Source: Collinsella sp. AF02-46-1
Lineage (GTDB): Bacteria; Actinomycetota; Coriobacteriia; Coriobacteriales; Coriobacteriaceae
Direction: 5' to 3'
DNA: 60,089 bases
Assembly (NCBI RefSeq): GCF_003465825.1
Contig: NZ_QSBV01000016.1
Span: forward strand, 1 to 60,089
The translations under genes were made by a program, and so were the position numbers. Under the pieces are notes generated by a model. It was not told the DNA's origin. It saw nothing but the letters and a program-made list of their open reading frames with translations, and ran no database searches. Every line of letters begins with the position of its first letter. Position 1 is the stretch's first letter. Positions 1 through 7,049 of the stretch are shown here, piece after piece.

Positions 1-7
1 TATTTGC

Positions 8-150
8 TCAATGTGTTCGGCTGAGATCGGAAATCAACCCCATCGAGGGCGACCCGCCCAGACCCCTTACAATCTGCTCGCACGAGGCCCCGCACTCCAA
101 CATCCTCTGGACCGTATCCCGCTCGTACCTGGTAAGCGTGCCTGCCGTGG
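8..150 (-). pseudogene. Remnant of an IS30-type transposase helix-turn-helix
   Basis: Read on the minus strand this stretch gives a short open frame containing LTRYERDTVQRMLECGASCE followed by a GLGGSPS segment, which resembles the N-terminal helix-turn-helix of IS30-family transposases (LTxxERxxIxxLL..I.RxLGRSPS). After SPS the similarity stops and the frame closes at a TGA complementary to 8-10. I see no start codon, no DDE domain and no terminal inverted repeats, so it can only be a degraded fragment or a chance match. The rest of the first 239 bases holds nothing else I can support. Confidence 0.3.
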
Positions 151-239
151 GCCCTCGGGGCCGGCATCGTGCCCCACGCCATCTGCCCGCTCGTGCGATA
201 ATCCTCTGCAGAAGTCACCGACAGCAGAGGGAGTTTGTG

Positions 240-863
240 ATGAAGGTTCTTTTGGTCAATGGCAGCCCCAAGGCAAACGGCAACACGGCCCGCGCACTCG
301 CCGAGGTCGCCGAGCAGCTTAACGCCGAAGGCATCGAGGCCGAGATGTTTCAGCTGGGCGCCAAGCCCATTCGCGATTGCATTGGTTGCGGCCAGTGCGG
401 CAAGCTCGATTGCCGTTGCACCTTTGACGACGATGTGGTCAACGAGCTGATTGCCGCTGCCGAGCAGGCAGACGGCTTTGTCTTTGGCTCGCCCGTCTAC
501 TACGCACATCCCAGCGGACGCATCCTCTCGGCACTCGACCGCGCATTCTATGCAGGCAGCAAGGCCTTTACGCACAAGCCGGGCGCCGCTGTCGCCGTTG
601 CCCGTCGCGGCGGCACGTCGACCACCTTCGACGTGCTCAACAAGTACTTCACCATCAACCAGATGCCCGTGGTAGCATCCACCTACTGGAACAACGTCTT
701 CGGTGCCATGCCGGGCGAGGCCGCCCAGGACGCCGAGGGCCTTGCCACCATGCGAAACATCGGTAAAAACATGGCCTGGCTGCTGCGTTGCATCGAGGCG
801 GGAAAGGCCGCCGGCATCGAAGCCCCCGAGGCCGATCGCGCGCGCACCAACTTTATTCGATAA
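240..863 (+). CDS. Flavodoxin-fold NAD(P)H-dependent oxidoreductase
   Basis: A 207-residue protein of the NADPH-dependent FMN reductase / iron-sulfur flavoprotein-like family. The N-terminus VLLVNGSPKANGNTA is the phosphate-binding loop for FMN, and GSPVYYAHPSGR (about residues 80-91) is the second flavin-binding segment. A cysteine-rich stretch CIGCGQCGKLDCRC sits near residue 45, as in members that bind a cluster or use thiols. The ATG at 240 is chosen because AGAGGGAG lies just upstream and the family motif starts right there; the longer frame from 138 adds unrelated residues. It stands alone, followed by a structured 185-base gap. Substrate unknown. Confidence 0.85.
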   Translation: MKVLLVNGSPKANGNTARALAEVAEQLNAEGIEAEMFQLGAKPIRDCIGCGQCGKLDCRCTFDDDVVNELIAAAEQADGFVFGSPVYYAHPSGRILSALDRAFYAGSKAFTHKPGAAVAVARRGGTSTTFDVLNKYFTINQMPVVASTYWNNVFGAMPGEAAQDAEGLATMRNIGKNMAWLLRCIEAGKAAGIEAPEADRARTNFIR

Positions 864-941
864 GTCCAGCGGTGGTCACCTCGATGCTCTATCAATGTCA
901 GCGAAAAGCCAGCTGATGAGGAAAGGTGCCTTGAAAGAGGA

Positions 942-966
942 GGGCGCTGGGCTTTTGCCCGCGCCC
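942..966 (+). other. GC-rich hairpin downstream of the flavoprotein gene
   Basis: GGGCGC-T-GGGC pairs with GCCC-GCGCCC around a TTTT loop (one bulged T). It follows the flavoprotein gene by about 80 bases and has no U-tract, so it may be a factor-dependent terminator or part of a leader of the next gene. Function not determined. Confidence 0.35.
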
Positions 967-1017
967 GACGATTGAAAGGCAGATTGCCCATCAGATGGCT
1001 TTGCAGCGTCGATGTGA

Positions 1018-1039
1018 CCGCCGTTCGTTAGAACGGCGG
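1018..1039 (+). promoter_or_regulatory. Perfect 9-bp hairpin just before the ArsC/Spx-like start
   Basis: CCGCCGTTC, loop GTTA, GAACGGCGG. It ends 9 bases before the ATG at 1049, where a ribosome binding site would be expected; the only GG-rich sequence (GGCGGA) is inside or abutting its right arm. It could limit translation initiation. Confidence 0.4.
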
Positions 1040-1048
1040 AACAAATAC

Positions 1049-1390
1049 ATGAACGTGCAAATCTTCGGCACCAAAAAGTCCTTCGATACCAAGAAGGCCC
1101 AGCGCTACTTTAAGGAGCGCCGCATTAAGGTGCAGTTTATCGACCTTAAGGAAAAGGAGATGAGCAAGGGCGAGCTCACGAGCGTGATGCAGGCGGTCGG
1201 CGGCATCGACAAGCTGCTCAACCCCAAGGCTAAGGACGAGGAGACGCTCGCACTCATCCAGCACCTCACCACCAGCCAGCGCTTCGACAAGCTACTCGAG
1301 AACCAGCAGGTTCTGGCCGAGCCCATCGTGCGCAACGGCAAAAAGGCCACCGTCGGTTATTGCCCTGATGTATGGGGAGCCTGGGAGTAG
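1049..1390 (+). CDS. ArsC/Spx-family thioredoxin-fold protein
   Basis: A 113-residue protein of the arsenate reductase-like (ArsC/Spx/YffB) family. It opens with VQIFGTKKSFDTKKAQRYF, matching the family's CxxxxCxxT/KA... loop but with the catalytic CxxC cysteines replaced (GTKKSFDTKKA), so redox chemistry of the ArsC type is unlikely. The central ELTSVMQAVGGIDKLLNPK and the C-terminal LLAEPIVRNG-like segment (VLAEPIVRNGKKATVGYCP) are typical. The start at 1049 fits the family; a longer in-frame ATG at 995 would translate the upstream hairpin. No co-transcribed neighbour is evident. Physiological role unknown. Confidence 0.8.
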   Translation: MNVQIFGTKKSFDTKKAQRYFKERRIKVQFIDLKEKEMSKGELTSVMQAVGGIDKLLNPKAKDEETLALIQHLTTSQRFDKLLENQQVLAEPIVRNGKKATVGYCPDVWGAWE

Positions 1391-1476
1391 CCTGTGTTAT
1401 TTGTCGGCGCGTGGGTATAAGAGCAGGCGTTTGGCATAAGATTCAACTGTAAGCCATGTCTAACAAAGGAGGGCAC

Positions 1477-2607
1477 ATGCCCAACAAACCCGTGAAGATC
1501 ATCATGCTTACCGGCTACCTCGGTGCCGGCAAGACCACGCTGCTCAACCACATCCTCGCCAACGACGGCGGCATCCGCGCCGCCGTGATCGTCAACGATA
1601 TCGGCGAGATCAACGTCGACGCTAGCCTTATCGCCGACGGCGGCCTTTCCGAGACCGACGACCTCATCCCGCTCACCAACGGCTGCATCTGCTGCACGCT
1701 TTCGGACGACCTGGCCAACCAGCTGCAGGGCATCGCCGATTCGGGCAAGTTCGACTACATCATCATCGAGGCCTCGGGTATTTGCGAGCCTATCCCCATC
1801 GCCTACACCATCTCGAGCTTCTGCGACGAGGCCAAGGTGGGCGGCGAGCCCAAGCTCGCGCTCGACAACATCGTGGCCGTGGTCGACTGCGCCCGCATGT
1901 ACGACGAGTTCAACGGCGGTCGCGACCTGCTGGCCGAGGACATTGACGAGGATGACATCGAGAGCCTGCTCATCCAGCAGATCGAGTTTTGCTCCACGCT
2001 GATTCTTAATAAGACTGACACCGTCACCCCCGAGCAGATCGCAGAGCTCAAAGCCATCGTGCGCAGCCTGCAGAAGGACGCCGTGATTGTCGAGGCTCAA
2101 AACGGCGAGGTCCCCATGGAGGAGCTGCTCGACACCGACCGCTTCGACTTTATGCGCGCCTACAACTCCGCCGCCTGGATCGAGGCCATGGAGCATCCCG
2201 AGGAGCACGACGACCCCGAGGTGCTCGAGTACGACATCGAGACCTTTGTGTACTCGCGCCGCAAGCCGTTTGACCTGCAGAAGTTCACCGATTTTGTTGA
2301 GCAGGAGTGGCCCGACGAAGTCATTCGCGTCAAGGGTCCGCTGTGGCAGACCGGCGATCCGGACATGTGCTACATGTTTGAGCAGGCCGGCCACCAGATG
2401 CGTCTGATGGAAAACGGCCTGTTTGTCGATTCTGCGCCCGAGGGCGAGAAGCAGAAGATTATCGACGAGAACCCCGAAATCATGCAGATTTGGGACGACG
2501 AGACGGGCGACCGCATGACGAGCCTGTGCATCATCGGCCGTCACATGGACAAAGACGCGCTCATCGCCTCCCTCGATGCCTGCCTGACCGACTGGCACCG
2601 CGCCTAG
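1477..2607 (+). CDS. CobW/G3E-family GTPase (metal chaperone type)
   Basis: 376 residues, cytosolic P-loop GTPase of the COG0523/CobW/ZNG family, which deliver metals (zinc, cobalt, others) to target proteins using GTP. Walker A GYLGAGKTT is at residues 13-21, the metal-binding CxCC motif (C70, C72, C73) follows in NGCICCTL, and the guanine-specificity motif NKTD is near residue 178. The C-terminal half carries the CobW_C domain. The start at 1477 follows an excellent AAAGGAGGG; the frame upstream to 1456 adds seven residues only. A strong terminator follows. The metal cannot be told from the sequence. Confidence 0.9.
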   Translation: MPNKPVKIIMLTGYLGAGKTTLLNHILANDGGIRAAVIVNDIGEINVDASLIADGGLSETDDLIPLTNGCICCTLSDDLANQLQGIADSGKFDYIIIEASGICEPIPIAYTISSFCDEAKVGGEPKLALDNIVAVVDCARMYDEFNGGRDLLAEDIDEDDIESLLIQQIEFCSTLILNKTDTVTPEQIAELKAIVRSLQKDAVIVEAQNGEVPMEELLDTDRFDFMRAYNSAAWIEAMEHPEEHDDPEVLEYDIETFVYSRRKPFDLQKFTDFVEQEWPDEVIRVKGPLWQTGDPDMCYMFEQAGHQMRLMENGLFVDSAPEGEKQKIIDENPEIMQIWDDETGDRMTSLCIIGRHMDKDALIASLDACLTDWHRA

Positions 2608-2647
2608 GTTTATCCAAGCGGGCATTTTTCCGCCTACGTAACCGCCA

Positions 2648-2681
2648 AACCACCACGAAGGTGCCCTTCGTGGTGGTTTTT
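2648..2681 (+). terminator. Intrinsic terminator after the CobW-type gene
   Basis: AACCACCACGAAG pairs with CTTCGTGGTGGTT (13 bp) around GTGCC, followed by TTTT. It ends only 21 bases before the trmL start, so trmL must rely on read-through or on a promoter inside the upstream gene. Confidence 0.85.
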
Positions 2682-2702
2682 CGTTCTGAGCCAAGGAGAT
2701 TC

Positions 2703-3302
2703 ATGTTCAACATTGTGCTGTATGCGCCCGAGATTCCGGCCAATACGGGCAATATCGGCCGCACCTGCGTGGTTACCGGTGCCCGCCTGCATCTGGTGGA
2801 GCCACTGGGCTTTTCACTCGACGACAAGACGGTGCGTCGCGCCGGCCTGGGCTACTGGCAAAACTTGGACGTGACGACATATGCCGGCTGGAAGGATTTC
2901 CTTGCGCGCAACGGCCTCTCCCCCGCCGACGAGCGCCTGCACCTGCTAACCAAAAAGGCGCGCCGAACCTATGCGCAAAGCACCTACCGCGACGGTGACT
3001 TTTTGGTCTTTGGCAGCGAGAGCTCGGGGATTCCCGAGCCACTGCTTGCCGCGGCGCCCGAGCGCTGCGAGCGCATCCCCATGTTGCGCGATTGCGACTC
3101 GCTCGAAAACGCCGACGCCTGGGAGGCCCACGAGGAGTCGCTCGGGCATACCGAGGACAGACACGAAGCCATCCTTCGACAGGATATCTGCGGCAACTTC
3201 GTCAATCCGGACGACTACCGCATCAGCGCACTCAACCTCTCCAACAGCGCCGCCATCGTCCTCTACGAGGCCCTGCGCCAGTCAAACTTCCCAGGAATGT
3301 GA
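2703..3302 (+). CDS. trmL: tRNA (cytidine/uridine-34 2'-O-)-methyltransferase, TrmL-like
   Basis: 199 residues of the SPOUT superfamily. TrmL methylates the ribose of the wobble nucleotide of tRNA-Leu using S-adenosylmethionine. The opening FNIVLYAPEIPANTGNIGR, the central LVFGSESSGIP and the C-terminal LNLSNSAAIVLYEALRQ are diagnostic and form the knotted cofactor site. The family is normally about 155-165 residues; here roughly 45 extra residues, rich in charged side chains, separate the conserved IPM from LNLSNS. The ATG at 2703 follows CCAAGGAG. The TGA stop lies inside the dispersed palindrome at 3296-3328. Confidence 0.88.
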   Translation: MFNIVLYAPEIPANTGNIGRTCVVTGARLHLVEPLGFSLDDKTVRRAGLGYWQNLDVTTYAGWKDFLARNGLSPADERLHLLTKKARRTYAQSTYRDGDFLVFGSESSGIPEPLLAAAPERCERIPMLRDCDSLENADAWEAHEESLGHTEDRHEAILRQDICGNFVNPDDYRISALNLSNSAAIVLYEALRQSNFPGM

Positions 3303-3328
3303 CAAAGGGACAGTCCCTTTTTCATATT
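3296..3328 (+). repeat. Dispersed palindrome family A, copy 1 (right arm decayed)
   Basis: Left arm AATGTGACAAAGGGAC is identical to copies at 35591 and 44606; the right arm reads GTCCCTTTTTCAT instead of GTCCCTTTGTCAC. The TGA in the left arm is the stop codon of trmL. Confidence 0.85.
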
Positions 3329-3331
3329 CGC

Positions 3332-5845
3332 TTATAGATAGCGGCCGGTAATGCTCTTGGAGCAGGTCGCGATGTCTGCCGGCGTGCCGGCGCAGACGAT
3401 TTGCCCGCCGGCGTCGCCACCGCCCGGGCCCATGTCGATCACATAATCGGCGTTACGGATAAGGTCGAGATCGTGTTCGATCACGATAACCGTGGCGCCC
3501 TTGGCAACAAGGCCGTCGAACACACTCAGCAACACCTGAACATCGAGCGGATGTAGGCCGATCGTAGGCTCGTCGAACACGAATACGGCATCGTCCTGCA
3601 CGCGTCCCATCTCGCTCGCAAGCTTAAGACGCTGCGCCTCGCCGCCCGAAAGCGCCGGCGTGGGCTCACCGAGCGTGAGATAGCCCAAGCCCAGGTCGCG
3701 CAAGGTCTGCAAGCGCGTCTGAACTTTCTTGAGCCCCAGCGTGGCGTCGAGAGCCTCGTCCACACTCATGTCCATGAGCTGCGGCAACGTAAGCAGGCTC
3801 CCGTCCTTGCCCTCGCGATGGATATGCGAAGCCGCGTCTGCATAACGTGAGCCGCGACATGCCGGGCAGACGATCTCGACGTCGGGCAAAAACTGCACGT
3901 CGAGCGATATCGAACCCGTGCCATCGCACGTAGGGCAGCGCAAAGTGCCAGTGTTGTAGCTAAAGGCACCCGCCTTGTAGCCGGCTGCCTTGGCCTCGGG
4001 CGTACGGGCGAAGGCGCGACGCAGCTCATCATGAATGTCGGCATAAGTTGCCACCGTCGAGCGCACGTTGGCGCCGATAGGCGTAGCGTCAATCAGGTTG
4101 GCACGTGCAATGCCCTCGGCATCGATCCAGCGCACGTGGCGTGGCAAGCGCTCGCCAGCTGCCTGCGCCTTAAGCGCCGGGATGAGCGTCTCGAGTACCA
4201 ACGTCGTCTTGCCCGAACCCGAAACGCCCGTCACCGCGACAAGGCGACCGCGCGGGATATCGACTTCGAGCGGCTTGACGGTATGGATGGTATCGGTCGC
4301 CATGCGGATGTGGCCCTGGTCGAACATTTCGTCGTCAGTCACCTGCGGACGCAAACGCTTGGAGTCCGATCTCAAAAACGGCGCGATGCGGCTGGCCTGC
4401 GATTGTTCGATCTCGTCTACCGTGCCCGCGGCAATCACATTACCGCCGCCTGCTCCGGCAACGGGACCCATCTCAACCAGATAGTCGGCTTCCGCCAGCA
4501 CGCGTGTATCGTGGTCAACGACAACCACGGTGTTGCCGTCATCCACCAGATCGCGCATCACGCCTACCAGGCCGTCGACATTGGCAGGATGCAAGCCAAT
4601 CGAGGGCTCGTCCAACACATAGAGCACACCCGTCGATCGGTTGCGCACCACGCGGGCGAGTTGCACGCGCTGACGCTCACCCGTGGAGAGCGTGGCACCT
4701 GCGCGATCGAGTGAAAGGTAATCGAGACCCAGGTCGACCAGACGACGGGCCGCTCCCAAAAACGAATCGCAGATATCCGTCGCCATGGGCTGCATCTCGA
4801 CCGGCAAGGATGCGGGCACCCCGCGCACCCACTCAATCGCCTCGCCCAGCGTCATGGCCGCCGCCTGCGCCAGATTGATACCGCGCACCTGGGGCTGGCG
4901 CGCAGCCTCGGAGAGGCGCGTGCCGCCGCAATCACGGCACGGGCCCTCGCGCAAAAAGCGTGCCACGCGTTTGAGGCCCTTATCGTCCTTAACCTTGGCG
5001 AGCGCGTTCTCGACCGTATAGACGGCGTTGTAATAGGTGAAGTCGAGCGGCGTGGCGCCCTCGCCGTTTTTGGGAACGTAGAGAATGTGCTTTTTAACCG
5101 CCGGACCATGGAACACGATGTCGCGCTCTTGAGGCGTGAGCTGGTTAAACGGCACGTCGGTGCGCACGCCCATCTCGCCGGCCACCTGCTTCATCAGGTC
5201 CCACATGAGCGTGCCCCAGGGAAGCACTGCGCCTTCATTGATAGTCTTTGACTCGTCGGGCACCAGGCTCGCCTCGTCCACCTCGCGCATGACACCGGTG
5301 CCGCCGCAGGTAGGGCACGCACCGCCGCTATTGAAAGCCAAATCCTCGGCACTCGGCGCGTAGAACTCGCGGCCGCATGCGGGGCACGTGAGCGACAGGC
5401 CCGCAGCCACGTTAAGGCTCGGCTCCACGCGCGCCCCGCAATGCGGGCACACGTGATGGGCGCAACGGCTAAAGAGCAGGCGCAGACTATTGTTGAGCTC
5501 GGTCATGGTACCAAAGGTGGAACGCACGCCCGGCACGCTAGGGCGCTGATGCAATGCGAGCGCCGCCGGTACGTGCAGCACCTCGTCCACCTGGGCGTGC
5601 TCGGCCTGCGTCAGACGACGGCGGGTATAGGTGCTGAGCGCCTCCAGGTAACGGCGCGAGCCCTCGGCATAAAGAACTCCCAGCGCCAGCGAGCTCTTGC
5701 CCGAACCCGATACGCCGGCAATGCCCACGAGCCTCCCCAGCGGAATATCGATATCGATGTCCTTGAGATTGTGGACACGTGCACCGCGCACCTCGATAGC
5801 CTGTGGGCTCATCTTCTGTTCCGTCACCTTTATCACCCTACTCAT
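3332..5845 (-). CDS. UvrA paralogue (class II UvrA-like ABC ATPase)
   Basis: 837 residues, shorter than housekeeping UvrA (about 940-960). Two ABC ATPase modules are intact: Walker A GVSGSGKSS and GVSGSGKTT, signatures LSTGERQRVQLA and LSGGEAQRLKLA, and Walker B FDEPTIGLHP-type segments. CxxC pairs (CPHCG, CPACG, CPTCGG, CRDCGG, CPTCDG, CPACRG) give the expected zinc modules. Such short paralogues are often linked to DNA damage by drugs or antibiotic resistance, but the role here is unproven. The start at 5845 overlaps the stop of the upstream ATPase gene (ATGAGTAG); an internal ATG at 5812, preceded by AAAGGTGA, is an equally good choice. Confidence 0.88.
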   Translation of the reverse strand: MSRVIKVTEQKMSPQAIEVRGARVHNLKDIDIDIPLGRLVGIAGVSGSGKSSLALGVLYAEGSRRYLEALSTYTRRRLTQAEHAQVDEVLHVPAALALHQRPSVPGVRSTFGTMTELNNSLRLLFSRCAHHVCPHCGARVEPSLNVAAGLSLTCPACGREFYAPSAEDLAFNSGGACPTCGGTGVMREVDEASLVPDESKTINEGAVLPWGTLMWDLMKQVAGEMGVRTDVPFNQLTPQERDIVFHGPAVKKHILYVPKNGEGATPLDFTYYNAVYTVENALAKVKDDKGLKRVARFLREGPCRDCGGTRLSEAARQPQVRGINLAQAAAMTLGEAIEWVRGVPASLPVEMQPMATDICDSFLGAARRLVDLGLDYLSLDRAGATLSTGERQRVQLARVVRNRSTGVLYVLDEPSIGLHPANVDGLVGVMRDLVDDGNTVVVVDHDTRVLAEADYLVEMGPVAGAGGGNVIAAGTVDEIEQSQASRIAPFLRSDSKRLRPQVTDDEMFDQGHIRMATDTIHTVKPLEVDIPRGRLVAVTGVSGSGKTTLVLETLIPALKAQAAGERLPRHVRWIDAEGIARANLIDATPIGANVRSTVATYADIHDELRRAFARTPEAKAAGYKAGAFSYNTGTLRCPTCDGTGSISLDVQFLPDVEIVCPACRGSRYADAASHIHREGKDGSLLTLPQLMDMSVDEALDATLGLKKVQTRLQTLRDLGLGYLTLGEPTPALSGGEAQRLKLASEMGRVQDDAVFVFDEPTIGLHPLDVQVLLSVFDGLVAKGATVIVIEHDLDLIRNADYVIDMGPGGGDAGGQIVCAGTPADIATCSKSITGRYL

Positions 5846-6956
5846 GCCATAAAACGCGGTCGCGGATATACTTGCCCAGCATAGGCACGCTAAACCGGAC
5901 GAGACCGTATCCGGCGGCCTCGATGACGCGCTCGCGAATTAAGCTTGCGCGATATTTACTCGCCCAGCTCTGGGTGCGATCGCAGCGCTCAATGATATCC
6001 GCCATGCGCGTCAGCTTGCCCTCGTCAACCGCCATAGCCTCGATAAAGAGGCGCTGTGGGGTGCGCAGCCCGTAATACAGAGGCGCGTCAACCGCTTCGT
6101 AGAACTCAGAGACGGCATCCGCATGACCAACCTCGACATCGCACCCTTCAATGACCTGCGAGCCACGCCGGACAGCAGACCGCCACATGTAATATCCCAC
6201 CAGCTGAACCATATAGGGATGTCCCATGCTCTTGTGCGCCGCAAGATCCGCCGTCCCCGCATCAATGCAAAGACCAGCACATTCGACCGTCTGGATATAT
6301 GAATCGCGCACCTGGGGCAAAGAAATCGCCCCCAACGTACGCTGCTGGGCGCGCCGCAAAAACGTCACGCTCGGCTCTTCGAGCAGATCGTCAACCATGC
6401 TGGGCAAGCCGGCAAAGACCAACGCAAGACCTCGCTGGTCGCTATCGGGCAAGCCCGTGGCATCCTGATCTCCGAGCACCTGCTGATAGAGAACGGCGAG
6501 AGCCGCCAGTTCCTCGATAGACGCAGATTGAGCCTCGTCAATCGCAAACAGAATACCCTTGCTTGGGCCGAGTTTCTTGAAGCGCTCGTTGACCAGCCCT
6601 CGCAACGTTTCGCCCTTTGCCCGCGCCGCCTCGACCGACATCCGGCCAAACGACGGACCAAACTCCATTGATGTCACAACGGGTTTATTCGAGCGAAGCG
6701 CGTCGGCCAAGCGGTCGCACAAACCAAGCGAAGCGGAATCGGAGACAACCGCCCATCCGCGCTCGCTGGCTAGACGTTGCAGCTCCCGCAGGAGAACCGT
6801 TTTGCCACAGCCGCGGTTTCCCGTAATGAGCATGAGCCTGCCCGGCGCTCCGGCGCCGTTGTCGAGCCCTTCCTCAAAATCTTCGATGACCGACTCGCGA
6901 CCGATGAGTATCGGAGGCCGCTTACCAGCTGTGGGCTTAAAGGGATTTGGATTCAT
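5838..6956 (-). CDS. AAA+ ATPase, ORC1/Cdc6-like ATP-binding protein
   Basis: 372 residues. An N-terminal MNPNPFKPTAGKRPPILIGR leads into Walker A GNRGCGKTVLL (about residues 46-56), and LFAIDEAQSASIEEL is the Walker B/sensor region, followed by a C-terminal winged-helix-like part (YGLRTPQRLFIEAMA). This architecture is that of STAND/ORC1-type ATPases found alone or with toxin, DNA-repair or mobile genes. It overlaps the downstream UvrA paralogue by 8 bases, so the two are translationally coupled. Three tandem 10-bp repeats sit in its upstream region. The substrate is unknown. Confidence 0.8.
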   Translation of the reverse strand: MNPNPFKPTAGKRPPILIGRESVIEDFEEGLDNGAGAPGRLMLITGNRGCGKTVLLRELQRLASERGWAVVSDSASLGLCDRLADALRSNKPVVTSMEFGPSFGRMSVEAARAKGETLRGLVNERFKKLGPSKGILFAIDEAQSASIEELAALAVLYQQVLGDQDATGLPDSDQRGLALVFAGLPSMVDDLLEEPSVTFLRRAQQRTLGAISLPQVRDSYIQTVECAGLCIDAGTADLAAHKSMGHPYMVQLVGYYMWRSAVRRGSQVIEGCDVEVGHADAVSEFYEAVDAPLYYGLRTPQRLFIEAMAVDEGKLTRMADIIERCDRTQSWASKYRASLIRERVIEAAGYGLVRFSVPMLGKYIRDRVLWHE

Positions 6957-6990
6957 ATCGGCCTCCTCGGATTGGCAAACGCTGCCTATA

Positions 6991-7020
6991 GTTATACCAA
7001 CTTATACCGAGTTATACCAA
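6991..7020 (-). promoter_or_regulatory. Three tandem 10-bp repeats upstream of the AAA+ gene
   Basis: On the plus strand: GTTATACCAA, CTTATACCGA, GTTATACCAA in immediate succession, i.e. GGTATAA on the minus strand at a 10-base period (one helical turn). They lie 35-64 bases upstream of the ATPase start and between two same-strand genes, a usual place for a promoter/operator. Confidence 0.5.
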
Positions 7021-7049
7021 CAGCAGGTGACAAAGAGGCCGCCCTTCTA

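Noticed and set aside
1357..2694. 445-codon minus-strand open frame
   Set aside because: Antisense to the CobW-type gene, whose motifs are complete on the plus strand.
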